Shown piece by piece: positions 19,128 to 28,044 of a stretch of DNA of 64,000 nucleotides; position 1 is the stretch's first letter, and the number at the start of each line of letters is the position of its first letter. Made by a program: the position numbers and the translations under genes. Under the pieces are notes generated by a model, which saw only the letters and a program-made list of their open reading frames with translations, ran no database searches and was not told the origin of the DNA. Origin of the DNA: Alg239-R122 sp041746135 (lineage in GTDB: Bacteria; Pseudomonadota; Alphaproteobacteria; Sphingomonadales; Sphingomonadaceae). The stretch lies in assembly GCA_041746135.1 (NCBI GenBank), contig JBGTHQ010000023.1:62001-126000 (forward strand), given 5' to 3'.

Positions 19128-19829
19128 CTATTGGCTAATCCCGCTAATCAGTGCTCTCCCACGCGCGTTCATTGCGCGGTTCATGTCTGCGGCAAAAGTG
19201 GTCAATACCGGAAGCGCGTCTTTCACCTCCGGCATCACGACCGACATGCGCACCAGTATGCCATCGGGAATTGCCCCTCGTAAATTGGCTTTGATGACGG
19301 ATATGCGCTGGTCTGTCCAGGCAAGAGGGAATTCATCGCCTATTCGTGTCCAGTAGAGGACATGCTCGGTCCTGTCTGGGCCGACAGCGGTAAAAACATT
19401 GCCAGGAGTTTTTCCGCCCAGGCCATTGTCAATGATAACCGGTCTGGTATTGGTAAGGCGGTACCCACCCGCCGGATAGCAAACTTCAGGCCTGTGCACT
19501 TGCAAAGTGCCGTCCTGCGTATTGCTGTACGCGGCTAAAAACATGACGGGCGGCTCTTTGCTCGATGCGTATACGCGGGTCACCAGATTGTCATAAAGCC
19601 TGTCTGACAATGCGTCGGGTGGTGGCAGCACGACCCCGCTCGACGTTTCAAACGCCCAAGGTCCGATTTTTTTCGGTACCAGTTTTTCAAAAACATCCTT
19701 ATCCATAATCGGATTTATCGCATGCGGCGTCCGGGCATAGGCCACGCCACCTGCCAGGCAAAAAATTCCTCCCAGAATGAGGTTGCGCCGATCAAGCGCA
19801 ATTGCCCCTGCAGTTTTCAGTTCGCTCAT
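19128..19829 (-). CDS. epsI: Exosortase-associated protein EpsI, V-type
   Basis: A 233-residue membrane-anchored periplasmic protein. One TM helix lies near residues 16-33. The soluble part has the EpsI signature QVHRPEVCYPAGGY (about 110-123), including the conserved Cys of the family. EpsI domains are often fused to exosortases; here the gene is separate but translationally coupled, its start overlapping the xrtV stop by 4 bases (ATGA). The function is unproven in the family; it is assumed to assist sorting or EPS-linked processing. Confidence 0.88.
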   Translation of the reverse strand: MSELKTAGAIALDRRNLILGGIFCLAGGVAYARTPHAINPIMDKDVFEKLVPKKIGPWAFETSSGVVLPPPDALSDRLYDNLVTRVYASSKEPPVMFLAAYSNTQDGTLQVHRPEVCYPAGGYRLTNTRPVIIDNGLGGKTPGNVFTAVGPDRTEHVLYWTRIGDEFPLAWTDQRISVIKANLRGAIPDGILVRMSVVMPEVKDALPVLTTFAADMNRAMNARGRALISGISQ

Positions 19830-20710
19830 GCCTTAGCCTTTCGAATGCTTATACGCCGCCATATTGGTTCAAATAGACTGTCGATTGCAAAAATTGTCAA
19901 AACAGCAATGAGGAACATTGTGATGCCTGCAAAATTATGGAGAAAGCCCTGTGCTGCTGCTTCTCCGGCATAGTAGGTAACCAATATGAGTATGATGACG
20001 CGAATAAAATTAGCAATGATGGCGACAGGTATAATCATGAAGCTCAAAACCAAAGCATAGCGCCATTCCGCCTGATGGCGAATGTAGATATAGAATAAAG
20101 ATATGGCTGAAAGTGATACCAGCGAATTGAGTCCGGAGCATGCTGCCGCTACGAGCAGCTGATACTGGCCAATCTGGATCATGACCCCAGCGCCCCCGAT
20201 CGGATACCCAAGCATATGCAAGAATGCGATCGCATATTGTGAAATCATTATTTTCAAAGGCTGGGTAATAAGAGCGATAACGGTATCAGGCGGTGGAAAC
20301 ATGAACAAAAGATAGAAGAGAGGAAACCACATGAATTTCATCGCGGCGCTGCCGATGATGCTGTAAAGAGCAATCAGGATAATCGCGTACATCAGATAGC
20401 CCTCGATCTCCACGATCTGGGTTGTTCTTGCAAAAAGATAGAGCGGCAGAAACACCGCGACCAGCAATGCAACCGGCAGAGTTGGTGCAGGTCGCATTAT
20501 TGGTCTGGCTTGAAGCCAAAGTTTGCGCAAAAGCCACAATCCGGTAAACAGTACGATCGGGCCGTGCGCGCCTTCTTCACGCGACCAGCTTTCCTGTGCG
20601 ACAAACATCATTGTCGGTATGATAATCGCGGCCAAGCCTATCCCAAGCAATATTTTTGGAAAGGACACGCCATAAACGGGCGTGGGGGTTGGATATACGG
20701 CATCATTCAT
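19826..20710 (-). CDS. xrtV: Exosortase V (XrtV)
   Basis: A 294-residue integral membrane transpeptidase/protease with about eight hydrophobic segments. The exosortase triad is complete: Cys191 in VAAACSGLNS, Arg237 in ANFIRVI and His258 in QGFLHNFAG. It should cut the PEPxxWA-CTERM tails of secreted proteins at the outer face of the inner membrane; four such proteins lie in this window. The V-type assignment rests on the neighbouring V-type EpsI, the accessory protein and the substrate motif. It is first in a two-gene operon with epsI. The 431-base upstream region contains an inverted repeat at 20933-20945. Confidence 0.9.
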   Translation of the reverse strand: MNDAVYPTPTPVYGVSFPKILLGIGLAAIIIPTMMFVAQESWSREEGAHGPIVLFTGLWLLRKLWLQARPIMRPAPTLPVALLVAVFLPLYLFARTTQIVEIEGYLMYAIILIALYSIIGSAAMKFMWFPLFYLLFMFPPPDTVIALITQPLKIMISQYAIAFLHMLGYPIGGAGVMIQIGQYQLLVAAACSGLNSLVSLSAISLFYIYIRHQAEWRYALVLSFMIIPVAIIANFIRVIILILVTYYAGEAAAQGFLHNFAGITMFLIAVLTIFAIDSLFEPIWRRISIRKAKA

Positions 20711-21141
20711 TCGGTAATATATCCTCAGCTTACGTATTGGAATAATTTGCTCTAAAACATAGCAGCATGTGTTTGCATAAATTCCAAATCATAAGAATTT
20801 TTTAAAACGCATTTTGGGCACGCAGTCCGACTTTATTCACGCGTTGGCAAACTGTTGCAGTTCGACTAATTTCTAATCCCCTAAACGATATGCAATTCTA
20901 CATATTTTGGCAACATCCAATCGGTTTCATTATGGGACAGTCCCAATTTGAGATACATCAATAGTCCTGATTTTTTGTTTTGATGGCATAGCTACCATCG
21001 CTCTGGTTCATCCGGTGCATTTTATAGACAAATGAAAATCGATAGGTCGTAAATTATGTCTATAAGGCATCAATCTTTTAATTTACGCGGCGCGAAAGAG
21101 ACCTGTCAGGGAAGCCAATTTTCCAACTGGAGAAACCAAGT
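20711..21141. other. Divergent intergenic region, xrtV versus SleB-like hydrolase
   Basis: About 430 bases without a gene. It is A/T-rich, with no recognisable gene remnant. It must carry the promoters of the leftward xrtV-epsI operon and the rightward hydrolase. The only clear structure I see is the inverted repeat at 20933-20945. Confidence 0.5.
20933..20945. promoter_or_regulatory. Inverted repeat TGGGA-N3-TCCCA upstream of xrtV
   Basis: TGGGACAGTCCCA is a perfect 5-bp inverted repeat with a CAG spacer. Its left half, ATGGGACAG, recurs in inverted orientation upstream of the PEP-CTERM gene at 33173-33781. It may be a regulator site shared by the exosortase and a substrate. Confidence 0.4.
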
Positions 21142-22191
21142 TTGTATTTTCAGATAAAACCTTCCTGGATGTTGCGCTTTCGTAACAGACGCGGACGTTG
21201 GATAGCTACATTCATGACATGTCTTTTCCTGGCTGTGCTTTTAGTTGGGTTATATTTGGGGTGGTCGAATATCCAATCGTCCAGTCAAGAGAGTGGGATG
21301 GACTCAGCAAAAATCTCTAGTGGTGCAACAGTTATATCCAGCTTGCCTGCATTGCCGGATGAAATACCGCCAGGTGAAGAGGATGCCAAATTCGACTTGA
21401 GTGCAGAAGAAGCCGTTAAATTCAATGCTGGGATTCCTGCAATTAATGGAAAAATAGATACGGCACTACCATTCAAGATTCCCAATACACCTACGTACGA
21501 ACTGTCGCGTTCGAGTGCCATCAACTGTCTGACATCGGCGATATATTATGAGGCCGCATCTGAATCGGAGCGCGGTCAAAGAGCGGTTGCGCAAGTCATT
21601 TTGAACCGCGTCCGGCATCCTGCCTATCCGAAAAGTGTATGCGGGGTCGTCTTCCAGGGCTCCGAACGGACCACGGGTTGCCAGTTTTCATTTACATGTG
21701 ATGGTTCCATGGCAAGGACACCACAACCGGCATTTTGGGAACGTGCGAAACGCATAGCGAAAGACGCCTTGAGTGGAAAAGTCGAGCCGAGCGTAGGCAA
21801 TGCCACGCACTATCATACTATCTGGATTGTTCCCTATTGGGCACCAAGCCTTCAGAAATTGACGACGGTTGGGGCTCATATTTTCTATCGATGGACTGGA
21901 TACTGGGGTCAGCCCGGTGCCTTCAAGGATGTTTACGCGGGCGAAAATATTCCTGCAATATTGCCGGATTCGAAAAATCCGGTTACCGACATGGAATATG
22001 ATGCCCAGGTCCAGTTGGGAGACGAGACCATTGCATTCACGCCCGAAAAAAAACGAAGCGATATCACCACTCCGTCATTCAAGGCTGGTCCGGGGCCAAC
22101 GATTGCGGATGAAGCTAATAAAATTACCGCAGATGAAAATCGCGGTACGCTGGCGGCAGATAAAGAAAAAGGCGTCCTTCTTCCCAAATAA
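21142..22191 (+). CDS. SleB-like cell wall hydrolase
   Basis: A 349-residue protein with one N-terminal TM helix (about 22-41) and a Hydrolase_2 (SleB) domain. That domain starts SAINCLTSAIYYEAASESERGQRAVAQV; the Glu of YYEA is the likely catalytic acid. TGCQFSFTCDG and a C-terminal HYHTIWIVPYWAPS complete the fold. Family members are lytic enzymes acting on the glycan strand of peptidoglycan. Its place between the exosortase genes and the initiating glycosyltransferase suggests that it opens the wall for EPS or protein export. The start is TTG at 21142 (GGAG about 10 bases upstream) or ATG at 21169. Confidence 0.85.
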   Translation: MYFQIKPSWMLRFRNRRGRWIATFMTCLFLAVLLVGLYLGWSNIQSSSQESGMDSAKISSGATVISSLPALPDEIPPGEEDAKFDLSAEEAVKFNAGIPAINGKIDTALPFKIPNTPTYELSRSSAINCLTSAIYYEAASESERGQRAVAQVILNRVRHPAYPKSVCGVVFQGSERTTGCQFSFTCDGSMARTPQPAFWERAKRIAKDALSGKVEPSVGNATHYHTIWIVPYWAPSLQKLTTVGAHIFYRWTGYWGQPGAFKDVYAGENIPAILPDSKNPVTDMEYDAQVQLGDETIAFTPEKKRSDITTPSFKAGPGPTIADEANKITADENRGTLAADKEKGVLLPK

Positions 22192-22264
22192 ATCAATGTA
22201 CACACAACAGTTTCTTAACGATTCTGAAACCATTCAGGCTTCATATTCGTGAGGGAGACAGTTT

Positions 22265-22546
22265 ATGAGCGCACATAAAATACGATATGATGAACAATTT
22301 ATAGATCCGCGGAACAAGATGAGCGCGAGCGACGCTTTTTCGTTTGGCGAACAGCATTATATACCTGTTTCGTCTCCAGCCCGCGAGTTGCAGGAAAACC
22401 TAGAAACTCGCATTGCTAACTCCGTGTCCATTGGAAAGCAAAGTTTTGAAGATACGTTAAGTTCCGGGAAAAAAGTCGCCATCATCTTTGCATTCAGTTC
22501 GATATTATGGGCTGGAATTGTTCTGGCCGGGATCGCTATCTACTAA
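22265..22546 (+). CDS. Hypothetical single-pass membrane protein
   Basis: A 93-residue protein with a polar N-terminal 70 residues and one C-terminal TM helix (about 71-92), so it is a tail-anchored or type II protein with a cytoplasmic N-terminus. I do not recognise it. It starts at ATG 22265, 73 bases after the hydrolase gene, with GAGGGA about 8 bases upstream, and may be cotranscribed with the hydrolase. A regulatory or docking role at the membrane is only a guess. Confidence 0.6.
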   Translation: MSAHKIRYDEQFIDPRNKMSASDAFSFGEQHYIPVSSPARELQENLETRIANSVSIGKQSFEDTLSSGKKVAIIFAFSSILWAGIVLAGIAIY

Positions 22547-22821
22547 ACCTGTTCTATAATCGTCATCGGGTTTAATTTGATTCTGGATGTCAGCCGATGA
22601 TCGAGAAGATATCAAAGAAGTTGAATCCGTTTCAGGTCACATAAAATCTTAACTTTGAGAAGCTTGCCACCTTTTCACCAAAGCTGGTAAGGCGCGGCTT
22701 GAAAAGCAAATTCCCCTACACGGCATTCCCGCACTTATGTCAGGCAAATGTTGCGCTGATAAAATTGGATGCATGTTAAGATAAACTAAAAACTCTCTCC
22801 CGTATCAACAAGATATGGTTA

Positions 22822-22831
22822 AACACGTGTT
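22822..22831. promoter_or_regulatory. 10-bp palindrome AACACGTGTT
   Basis: Perfect palindrome centred on CACGTG, 69 bases before the start at 22901 and 6 bases before a second inverted repeat. Possible regulator site. Confidence 0.35.
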
Positions 22832-22837
22832 CATAGC

Positions 22838-22861
22838 ATTTAAACGATTTAGCGTTTAAAT
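22838..22861. promoter_or_regulatory. 9-bp inverted repeat upstream of the glycosylphosphotransferase gene
   Basis: ATTTAAACG (22838-22846), spacer ATTTAG, and CGTTTAAAT (22853-22861) form a perfect 9-bp inverted repeat 39 bases before the start codon. There is no T run after it. The position fits a repressor operator or a leader hairpin that limits translation. Confidence 0.5.
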
Positions 22862-22900
22862 TGCGGGGCACGTTTTACGTATTGGGGCAGAGCAAGTTAA

Positions 22901-24292
22901 TTGGAACACAGTTATCCTTCCACCAAACAAAAGTTGAGCGATGGTGCCGTTGTTCGGCGACCTTTAAGGAATCTGCGCCTGCTTATGTACGCAATGCTAC
23001 AGGTTTGCGACGTTGTGGCTATATCATCCGCGTTCTTACTGGCCGGGCTTTTGCGTGATGAAAAATGGCTTTCTCCTCAAGGGCAGCATATTGTAATACT
23101 GGTTTTACCTATATTTCTGCTGTTTGCCTACAGCCGGGAGAGTTATTCCATTGATTCGCTGCGCAGCCTTTCTGAAAGCGTTCGAAGGCCACTTTCCGCT
23201 TTTTTTGCAACATCACTTATTATTTTCATGTTTACTTTTTTTTCGAAATCCGGATCGGACCTTTCGCGTCTGGCTTTCGGAACGGCATTTGTCGGAAGTG
23301 TGACATTGATCGTGTGCGGACGCCTGCTTGTCCATCGGTTCGTATGGTGGAAGTGGAAAGGCAATATTCTCGACCAGCTTATTATAATTGATGGGACTCC
23401 CATACTGCCTGGTTGCGAGATGCATCGCTGTATCGATGCCCGAAAAGAAGGTCTCTATCCGGATCCGATGGATCCGCATCGGCTTTCTGAACTCTCCGCT
23501 TTGGTTAAGGGGTATGACAGAATTATCGTATCCTGCAGCGACGAGCGACGGGCGGATTGGTCGCTGTTTCTGAAAGGATCGGATATTACCGGCGAAATTG
23601 TTGTGCCGGATAACAATAAACTGGGTGCCATCGGTATCGGGGAATTAAATGGTACCGGCACATATATCGTATCCCGAGGTACTTTGAGTTTTGTGAATCG
23701 CGTCAAGAAACGGGGTTTTGATCTGGCGGTGACTGTTCCTCTGTTCCTCTTCCTCTTGCCGCTTTTGATCGTTACTGCCATCGCGATCAAGCTTGACAGT
23801 TCCGGCCCCGTCTTTTTTCGGCAGCCACGGGTTGGGCAGGCCAACCGAATTTTCAATATCTATAAATTCCGCAGCATGTGCGCGCAAGACAGCGATGAAA
23901 ATGGCAATATATCCGCCAGTATAGGTGATGTGCGCATTACGCGTGTGGGACGCTTTATCCGGAAAACGAGCATTGACGAACTGCCGCAACTCATCAACGT
24001 ACTTCGCAATGAAATGAGTGTCGTGGGCCCCCGGCCGCATGCCCTAGGTTCACTGGCAGGCAACAAGCTATTTTGGGAAATTAATCAGGAATACTGGCTT
24101 CGTCACGCCCTGAAGCCGGGTATCACCGGACTTGCGCAAATACGGGGGCATCGCGGCGCAACCCATGACCAACAAGACCTGGAACTACGGCTTCAATCCG
24201 ACCTGGAATATTTGCAGGGTTGGAGGCTTTGGCGTGACGTGACAATATTAATCGGGACCGTCAGGGTTCTAATCCACCCCAATGCGTATTAA
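22901..24292 (+). CDS. Undecaprenyl-phosphate glycosylphosphotransferase (EPS initiating enzyme)
   Basis: A 463-residue WcaJ-like protein. The N-terminal part has four TM helices (about 30-145) and a divergent nucleotide-fold domain. The C-terminal catalytic domain, from about residue 268, has KRGFDLAVTVPLFLFLLPLL as its membrane helix, then GPVFFRQPRVGQ, IYKFRSM and SIDELPQLINVLRNEMSVVG, with the conserved PRP. It transfers a sugar-1-phosphate to undecaprenyl phosphate, the first committed step of EPS synthesis. The start is TTG at 22901. The upstream inverted repeats suggest control of this step. Confidence 0.92.
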   Translation: MEHSYPSTKQKLSDGAVVRRPLRNLRLLMYAMLQVCDVVAISSAFLLAGLLRDEKWLSPQGQHIVILVLPIFLLFAYSRESYSIDSLRSLSESVRRPLSAFFATSLIIFMFTFFSKSGSDLSRLAFGTAFVGSVTLIVCGRLLVHRFVWWKWKGNILDQLIIIDGTPILPGCEMHRCIDARKEGLYPDPMDPHRLSELSALVKGYDRIIVSCSDERRADWSLFLKGSDITGEIVVPDNNKLGAIGIGELNGTGTYIVSRGTLSFVNRVKKRGFDLAVTVPLFLFLLPLLIVTAIAIKLDSSGPVFFRQPRVGQANRIFNIYKFRSMCAQDSDENGNISASIGDVRITRVGRFIRKTSIDELPQLINVLRNEMSVVGPRPHALGSLAGNKLFWEINQEYWLRHALKPGITGLAQIRGHRGATHDQQDLELRLQSDLEYLQGWRLWRDVTILIGTVRVLIHPNAY

Positions 24293-24400
24293 AATCATTC
24301 GCTAGATGACCGAATATATGAATTAAAGCTAATACTGATTATCATGCACGTTCAAATATGGTGAGTGAGTATTTACTATATTTCGGAAAACGGGGACAAA

Positions 24401-25246
24401 ATGAGCATTAATTCCAAACCAGATATTATAATCAGTATTGCCACGATACCTAGTCGAATAAATTGTATGAAGCCGACCCTAGAATCTCTGATGGCTGGCA
24501 GCCTCGTACCCACAAAAATTTTCGTAAATCATCCCGAATATTGCAAATTAGAAAAATCAAATTACCAAACACCTGAATTTTTTTCCGATCAAGATTTTTG
24601 CCGCAATGTAATTGAGCTCAACACTACGCCGGTGGATTGGGGCCCCGGCACAAAATTACTGGGTGCAACTGTTCATCTTACTCCAGATAGCTACCTTGTG
24701 ATAGCTGACGATGATGTTGTCTACCATCCCACTTTCTTGTCACGTATAATGAATGCGCAATTTAATGAAAACGATCATGCTTATTCTTATTTTACGTATC
24801 GGGTGCGGGGCTTAACCGTAGGTCAGGGGTGCGATGGATTGAGCATGAAGTCTGAAAAACTGGATGGAGTGAGAGAGTTCTATGATACTCATGTTGCTGG
24901 AACAACGCTCACATATCATGACGATATTTGGATTGCTTATTTTCTAGCCACAAAAGGTGTGCAAATTCGCCGAATATCTAATCCATCGAAACAATCATTA
25001 GTCTATGAGCAGATTATTCCGAATAATGTTTTGGCAATTCAAAAAGGCGATCTAAAAAGGGAAACAATTGCACGAACGCATATTCCGCGTCTGTTTGCCG
25101 CTATCAAACTTCCTTTTTTCACCCGTGCTCGTTTCAAACTTATTGCGATCGGTGATTATTTCAAAGACTCTTGGTGCTTTGTCATGGATCTATGGCGCCG
25201 TGGCGCAAGAAAAATCATTAAAATGGCAAATGCTGACAAACCCTGA
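24401..25246 (+). CDS. Predicted glycosyltransferase (GT2-like)
   Basis: A 281-residue soluble protein. It begins with IIISIATIPSRINCMKPTLESL, a typical nucleotide-sugar transferase opening, and contains LVIADDDVVYHPTFL, whose DDD would bind the metal/nucleotide. FYDTHVAGTTLTYHDDIWIAYFL resembles the catalytic end of GT2-like enzymes. The start is set by GGGGACAAA directly before ATG 24401; the frame is also open to a GTG at 24365. It is strongly A/T-rich and probably acquired separately from its neighbours. It likely adds a side sugar to the EPS. The exact family is unsure. Confidence 0.7.
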   Translation: MSINSKPDIIISIATIPSRINCMKPTLESLMAGSLVPTKIFVNHPEYCKLEKSNYQTPEFFSDQDFCRNVIELNTTPVDWGPGTKLLGATVHLTPDSYLVIADDDVVYHPTFLSRIMNAQFNENDHAYSYFTYRVRGLTVGQGCDGLSMKSEKLDGVREFYDTHVAGTTLTYHDDIWIAYFLATKGVQIRRISNPSKQSLVYEQIIPNNVLAIQKGDLKRETIARTHIPRLFAAIKLPFFTRARFKLIAIGDYFKDSWCFVMDLWRRGARKIIKMANADKP

Positions 25247-25279
25247 ATGTTCCTGTGCTGTTATTTGAGACACGTTTGC

Positions 25280-26644
25280 TTATACTCGAAGAGCTTTGTC
25301 TTTTTCTGTAATTTCATACTTGTCATCTTCGTGGGAATGATCGGACCGGTTTGCTAATAGCCTGGCAGCGCGTTCTGATCGTCTCTGCAGAATAAGACCT
25401 GCCATGATGCCATAAGAAATACCCACCATATATTGAACAACATAGGTGACCCAGATCCATTCGTAGAAACAATGCAAAGCTACAACTATCATCGTGACGA
25501 CCAGACCAAGCGCCACTTCGCCTCGCGGATCCCGTCTGTCGGACCACGCATATCGCAAGGCTGTTATTATGGGCCACAACAGAAACAATATAAAACAAAA
25601 TAGTCCAAGGTAACCCGTCTCCGCTGCTACGAGGAGATAAGTATTGTGTACGTTTGCGGACCTGCTGCCGAAATTCCAAGCGACACCTGCGCGTTCGGAA
25701 TAGCCTTCTGTACTCGCGACTACGACATACCTGTTGGCACCTACTCCCATAGGATGTTCGGAGATAATCATTTTTGCGGCACTTTCGAAAGCAGCGCGTT
25801 CATCGTACGACCCAGCAATTGGCTTTTCGGTAAATCTTTGTTGGAGAGAATCGATTGCCAAAGGAGCAGCCACCGCGAACATTAAAATACCAAGAAAGGC
25901 CATTTTCACTTTTGCGGCTGTGGTCTTTCTGATCATCGACATAGCTAAAAGCAGCACGATACCAAAACCCGCCAGTCCAATTGTGGCCCGTGATGCACCC
26001 AGTATGACTACTATCAAACTTGCCGCTACACCAACTACAGCTAGTTTGTTCCGCCCTTTCGAGAGCAGCAGAGCGAGAGAAGGATAGAGTGCAAAATGCG
26101 TGACCATACCAAGTAAATTCTGGTGACCCAGCGTACCGGTTGCTTGTATCGCACCGGTTAATTTCTCATAGATGGTATGTCCCGCTTGAAAAGATACGCC
26201 AAGAATTATGCCGGCAATAATGAGCTGTGGACCCTTTTCGTTTTTACATACGCACGTCACAGCCAGAAATACGATGAACATGCGGCATAATTGCCACACG
26301 TAAAACAAAGATGCCTGAGGTTCGCCGGAAAAAATAATAGATAGTGATGCGGCCACAATATAAGCAATTATTATGCTTCTAAAAGGGACCGAGGCAAACG
26401 TACGGCGGTTCGCAATGAGGATGGCTATGGCTGCGGCGTCAAGAAGCGAAAGAGATATGCCTTTGACATAGCCTGGCCACATAGCCCAACTTATGATTGC
26501 AGCATCCAGGTTCAAAGCGTCTATTACGAATGGCATGATGCCAAGAGATATATAAAAATATTTTCGCGCTGCCGCACCCTGACGGATAAGAAAAACAAAG
26601 ATAGGAATAAAAAGAATTATAGCAACAAGTGCAACAAATCTCAT
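25280..26644 (-). CDS. O-antigen ligase/polymerase family protein
   Basis: A 454-residue polytopic membrane protein with about ten TM helices. The Wzy_C/WaaL core is visible: GTLGHQNLLGMVTHFALYPSLAL in mid-protein, then a periplasmic loop with SEHPMGVGANRYV and NVHNTYLLVAAETGYLGL, which is characteristic of O-antigen ligases/polymerases. It would polymerise EPS repeat units or ligate glycan to an acceptor at the periplasmic face. It converges on the glycosyltransferase before it (33-base gap) and is divergent from the acyltransferase. Confidence 0.87.
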   Translation of the reverse strand: MRFVALVAIILFIPIFVFLIRQGAAARKYFYISLGIMPFVIDALNLDAAIISWAMWPGYVKGISLSLLDAAAIAILIANRRTFASVPFRSIIIAYIVAASLSIIFSGEPQASLFYVWQLCRMFIVFLAVTCVCKNEKGPQLIIAGIILGVSFQAGHTIYEKLTGAIQATGTLGHQNLLGMVTHFALYPSLALLLSKGRNKLAVVGVAASLIVVILGASRATIGLAGFGIVLLLAMSMIRKTTAAKVKMAFLGILMFAVAAPLAIDSLQQRFTEKPIAGSYDERAAFESAAKMIISEHPMGVGANRYVVVASTEGYSERAGVAWNFGSRSANVHNTYLLVAAETGYLGLFCFILFLLWPIITALRYAWSDRRDPRGEVALGLVVTMIVVALHCFYEWIWVTYVVQYMVGISYGIMAGLILQRRSERAARLLANRSDHSHEDDKYEITEKDKALRV

Positions 26645-26962
26645 GACAAATCTCTTTTCTCACCATCTAAATGATTAGTCTTGTATATGTGTAATTGATA
26701 ATTCACTATAGTCTTTCAAAGAAACTTCCATCGCTAAATTATCAAGAGATTTGAAGGTAGAAGTAGAAACATTCGCAATAGTGCACCGCTCTACGAACGC
26801 ATTTTGCAAAAAACCTGAGAGCAATTTACCAATCATTCAATCATCAGTTAGATTTTCGATTAATTGCTATACTGGACTCTTACGGAGAATATGAAGCAAA
26901 TTGGTGGACATAGAATTAAACATATGTTCGTGACGAATAGAGTTACTCCGCAAGGCAAAAAA
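26645..26962. other. Divergent intergenic region, polymerase versus acyltransferase
   Basis: Very A/T-rich. It is about 318 bases if the acyltransferase begins at 26963, or about 246 bases if it begins at 26891. No gene, repeat or clear operator was seen. Confidence 0.4.
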
Positions 26963-27964
26963 ATGACCAAACCCGTTATTCCGCGGCTTCCGATTTTGGA
27001 TGGATGGCGAGCCTGTAGCATAATACTGGTATTAGCTGGACATCTTTTCCCACTAAGCCCGAAGTCAATTGGGCTGAATGGTGCAGTTGCTGCCAGCGGC
27101 ATGGTTCTGTTTTTTATTTTATCCGGCTTTTTGATAACCATGTTTCTAAGCGAAACACAAGATTTGAAAGCTTTCATATTAAGACGTGTGACACGTATTG
27201 TTCCCGTTGCATGGATCGGAATGTTAGTTGCCTTATGGATGTCTGATGCAGGCTGGCAAACCTATCTGGCGAACTTTTTATTTTATGCTAATCTGCCGCC
27301 GATAAGCTTAGTCGATGCCGGTGCGCATTTATGGAGCTTATGCGTTGAAATGCAGTTTTATATGGGTATTGCAATTTTCGTCGCACTTTTCAGCAAGCGG
27401 GGGCTTTACGTCTTGCCATTACTGTGTCTTGCCGTAACGGCACACAGGATTAGTGAAGGAGCGTATATTGATATTGTAACTTGGCGTCGTGTAGATGAAA
27501 TCCTTGCAGGGGCCATGCTCGCACTCGCATATCGCGGATGGTTTGGAAATTGGCCTAAAACACTTCTTTCAAAACTTAACGTTTATTACTTATTGCCAAT
27601 AATTGTCGCAAGTGCACATCCTGCTTTTGGCCCTTTGAATTACTTCAGGCCATATATAGCAATGCTTGCTGTTGGAGCATCGATATATAACCCGCCGTAT
27701 TTGTTACAACGAGTTTTTGAGTCCCGCCCAGCCTATTATATTGCTACAGTATCATATGCAGTTTACGTTATACATGCAATTCTAACGCATACATGGCTGG
27801 GCTCAGGAGACATAGTCGTTAAATATCTTAAACGGCCGCTTTTGCTTGCGATAACATTCGGTCTTGCACACCTTTCCACATTCTATTTGGAGCGGCCGAT
27901 AAACAGGTTTGCTAAAAAAGTAACGACGCGTCGAGCCAAGTGTTCTGAGAATTACACCCAATAA
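26963..27964 (+). CDS. Acyltransferase 3 family membrane protein
   Basis: About 333 residues and ten hydrophobic segments. The N-terminus PILDGWRACSIILVLAGHLFPL carries the conserved His of acyltransferase 3 (OafA/OatA type), and RRVTRIVPVAW is the next family block. Members acetylate or succinylate sugars of EPS, O-antigen or peptidoglycan, using acyl-CoA on the cytoplasmic side. The frame is open further upstream; ATG 26963 with AGG about 8 bases ahead gives the usual short N-terminus, while ATG 26891 is the alternative. A/T-rich like the neighbouring genes. Confidence 0.85.
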   Translation: MTKPVIPRLPILDGWRACSIILVLAGHLFPLSPKSIGLNGAVAASGMVLFFILSGFLITMFLSETQDLKAFILRRVTRIVPVAWIGMLVALWMSDAGWQTYLANFLFYANLPPISLVDAGAHLWSLCVEMQFYMGIAIFVALFSKRGLYVLPLLCLAVTAHRISEGAYIDIVTWRRVDEILAGAMLALAYRGWFGNWPKTLLSKLNVYYLLPIIVASAHPAFGPLNYFRPYIAMLAVGASIYNPPYLLQRVFESRPAYYIATVSYAVYVIHAILTHTWLGSGDIVVKYLKRPLLLAITFGLAHLSTFYLERPINRFAKKVTTRRAKCSENYTQ

Positions 27965-28044
27965 TAGCAGATTGAGAACAGTAAATCACAACGCGCAATT
28001 TTGTTCTATCCATCTGAAAATGCTAAACTTTAGCCATATTTATT

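Larger units (their letters stand above)
22547..22900. other. Long leader of the initiating glycosyltransferase gene
   Basis: About 350 bases with no gene that I can support. The right end carries two symmetric elements, at 22822-22831 and 22838-22861, consistent with a regulated promoter. Confidence 0.5.

Noticed and set aside
20844..20860. Sigma-54-like -24/-12 element (TTGGCAAACTGTTGCA)
   Set aside because: The spacing between GG and GC is one base short of the invariant 10, so it is probably not a functional sigma-54 promoter.
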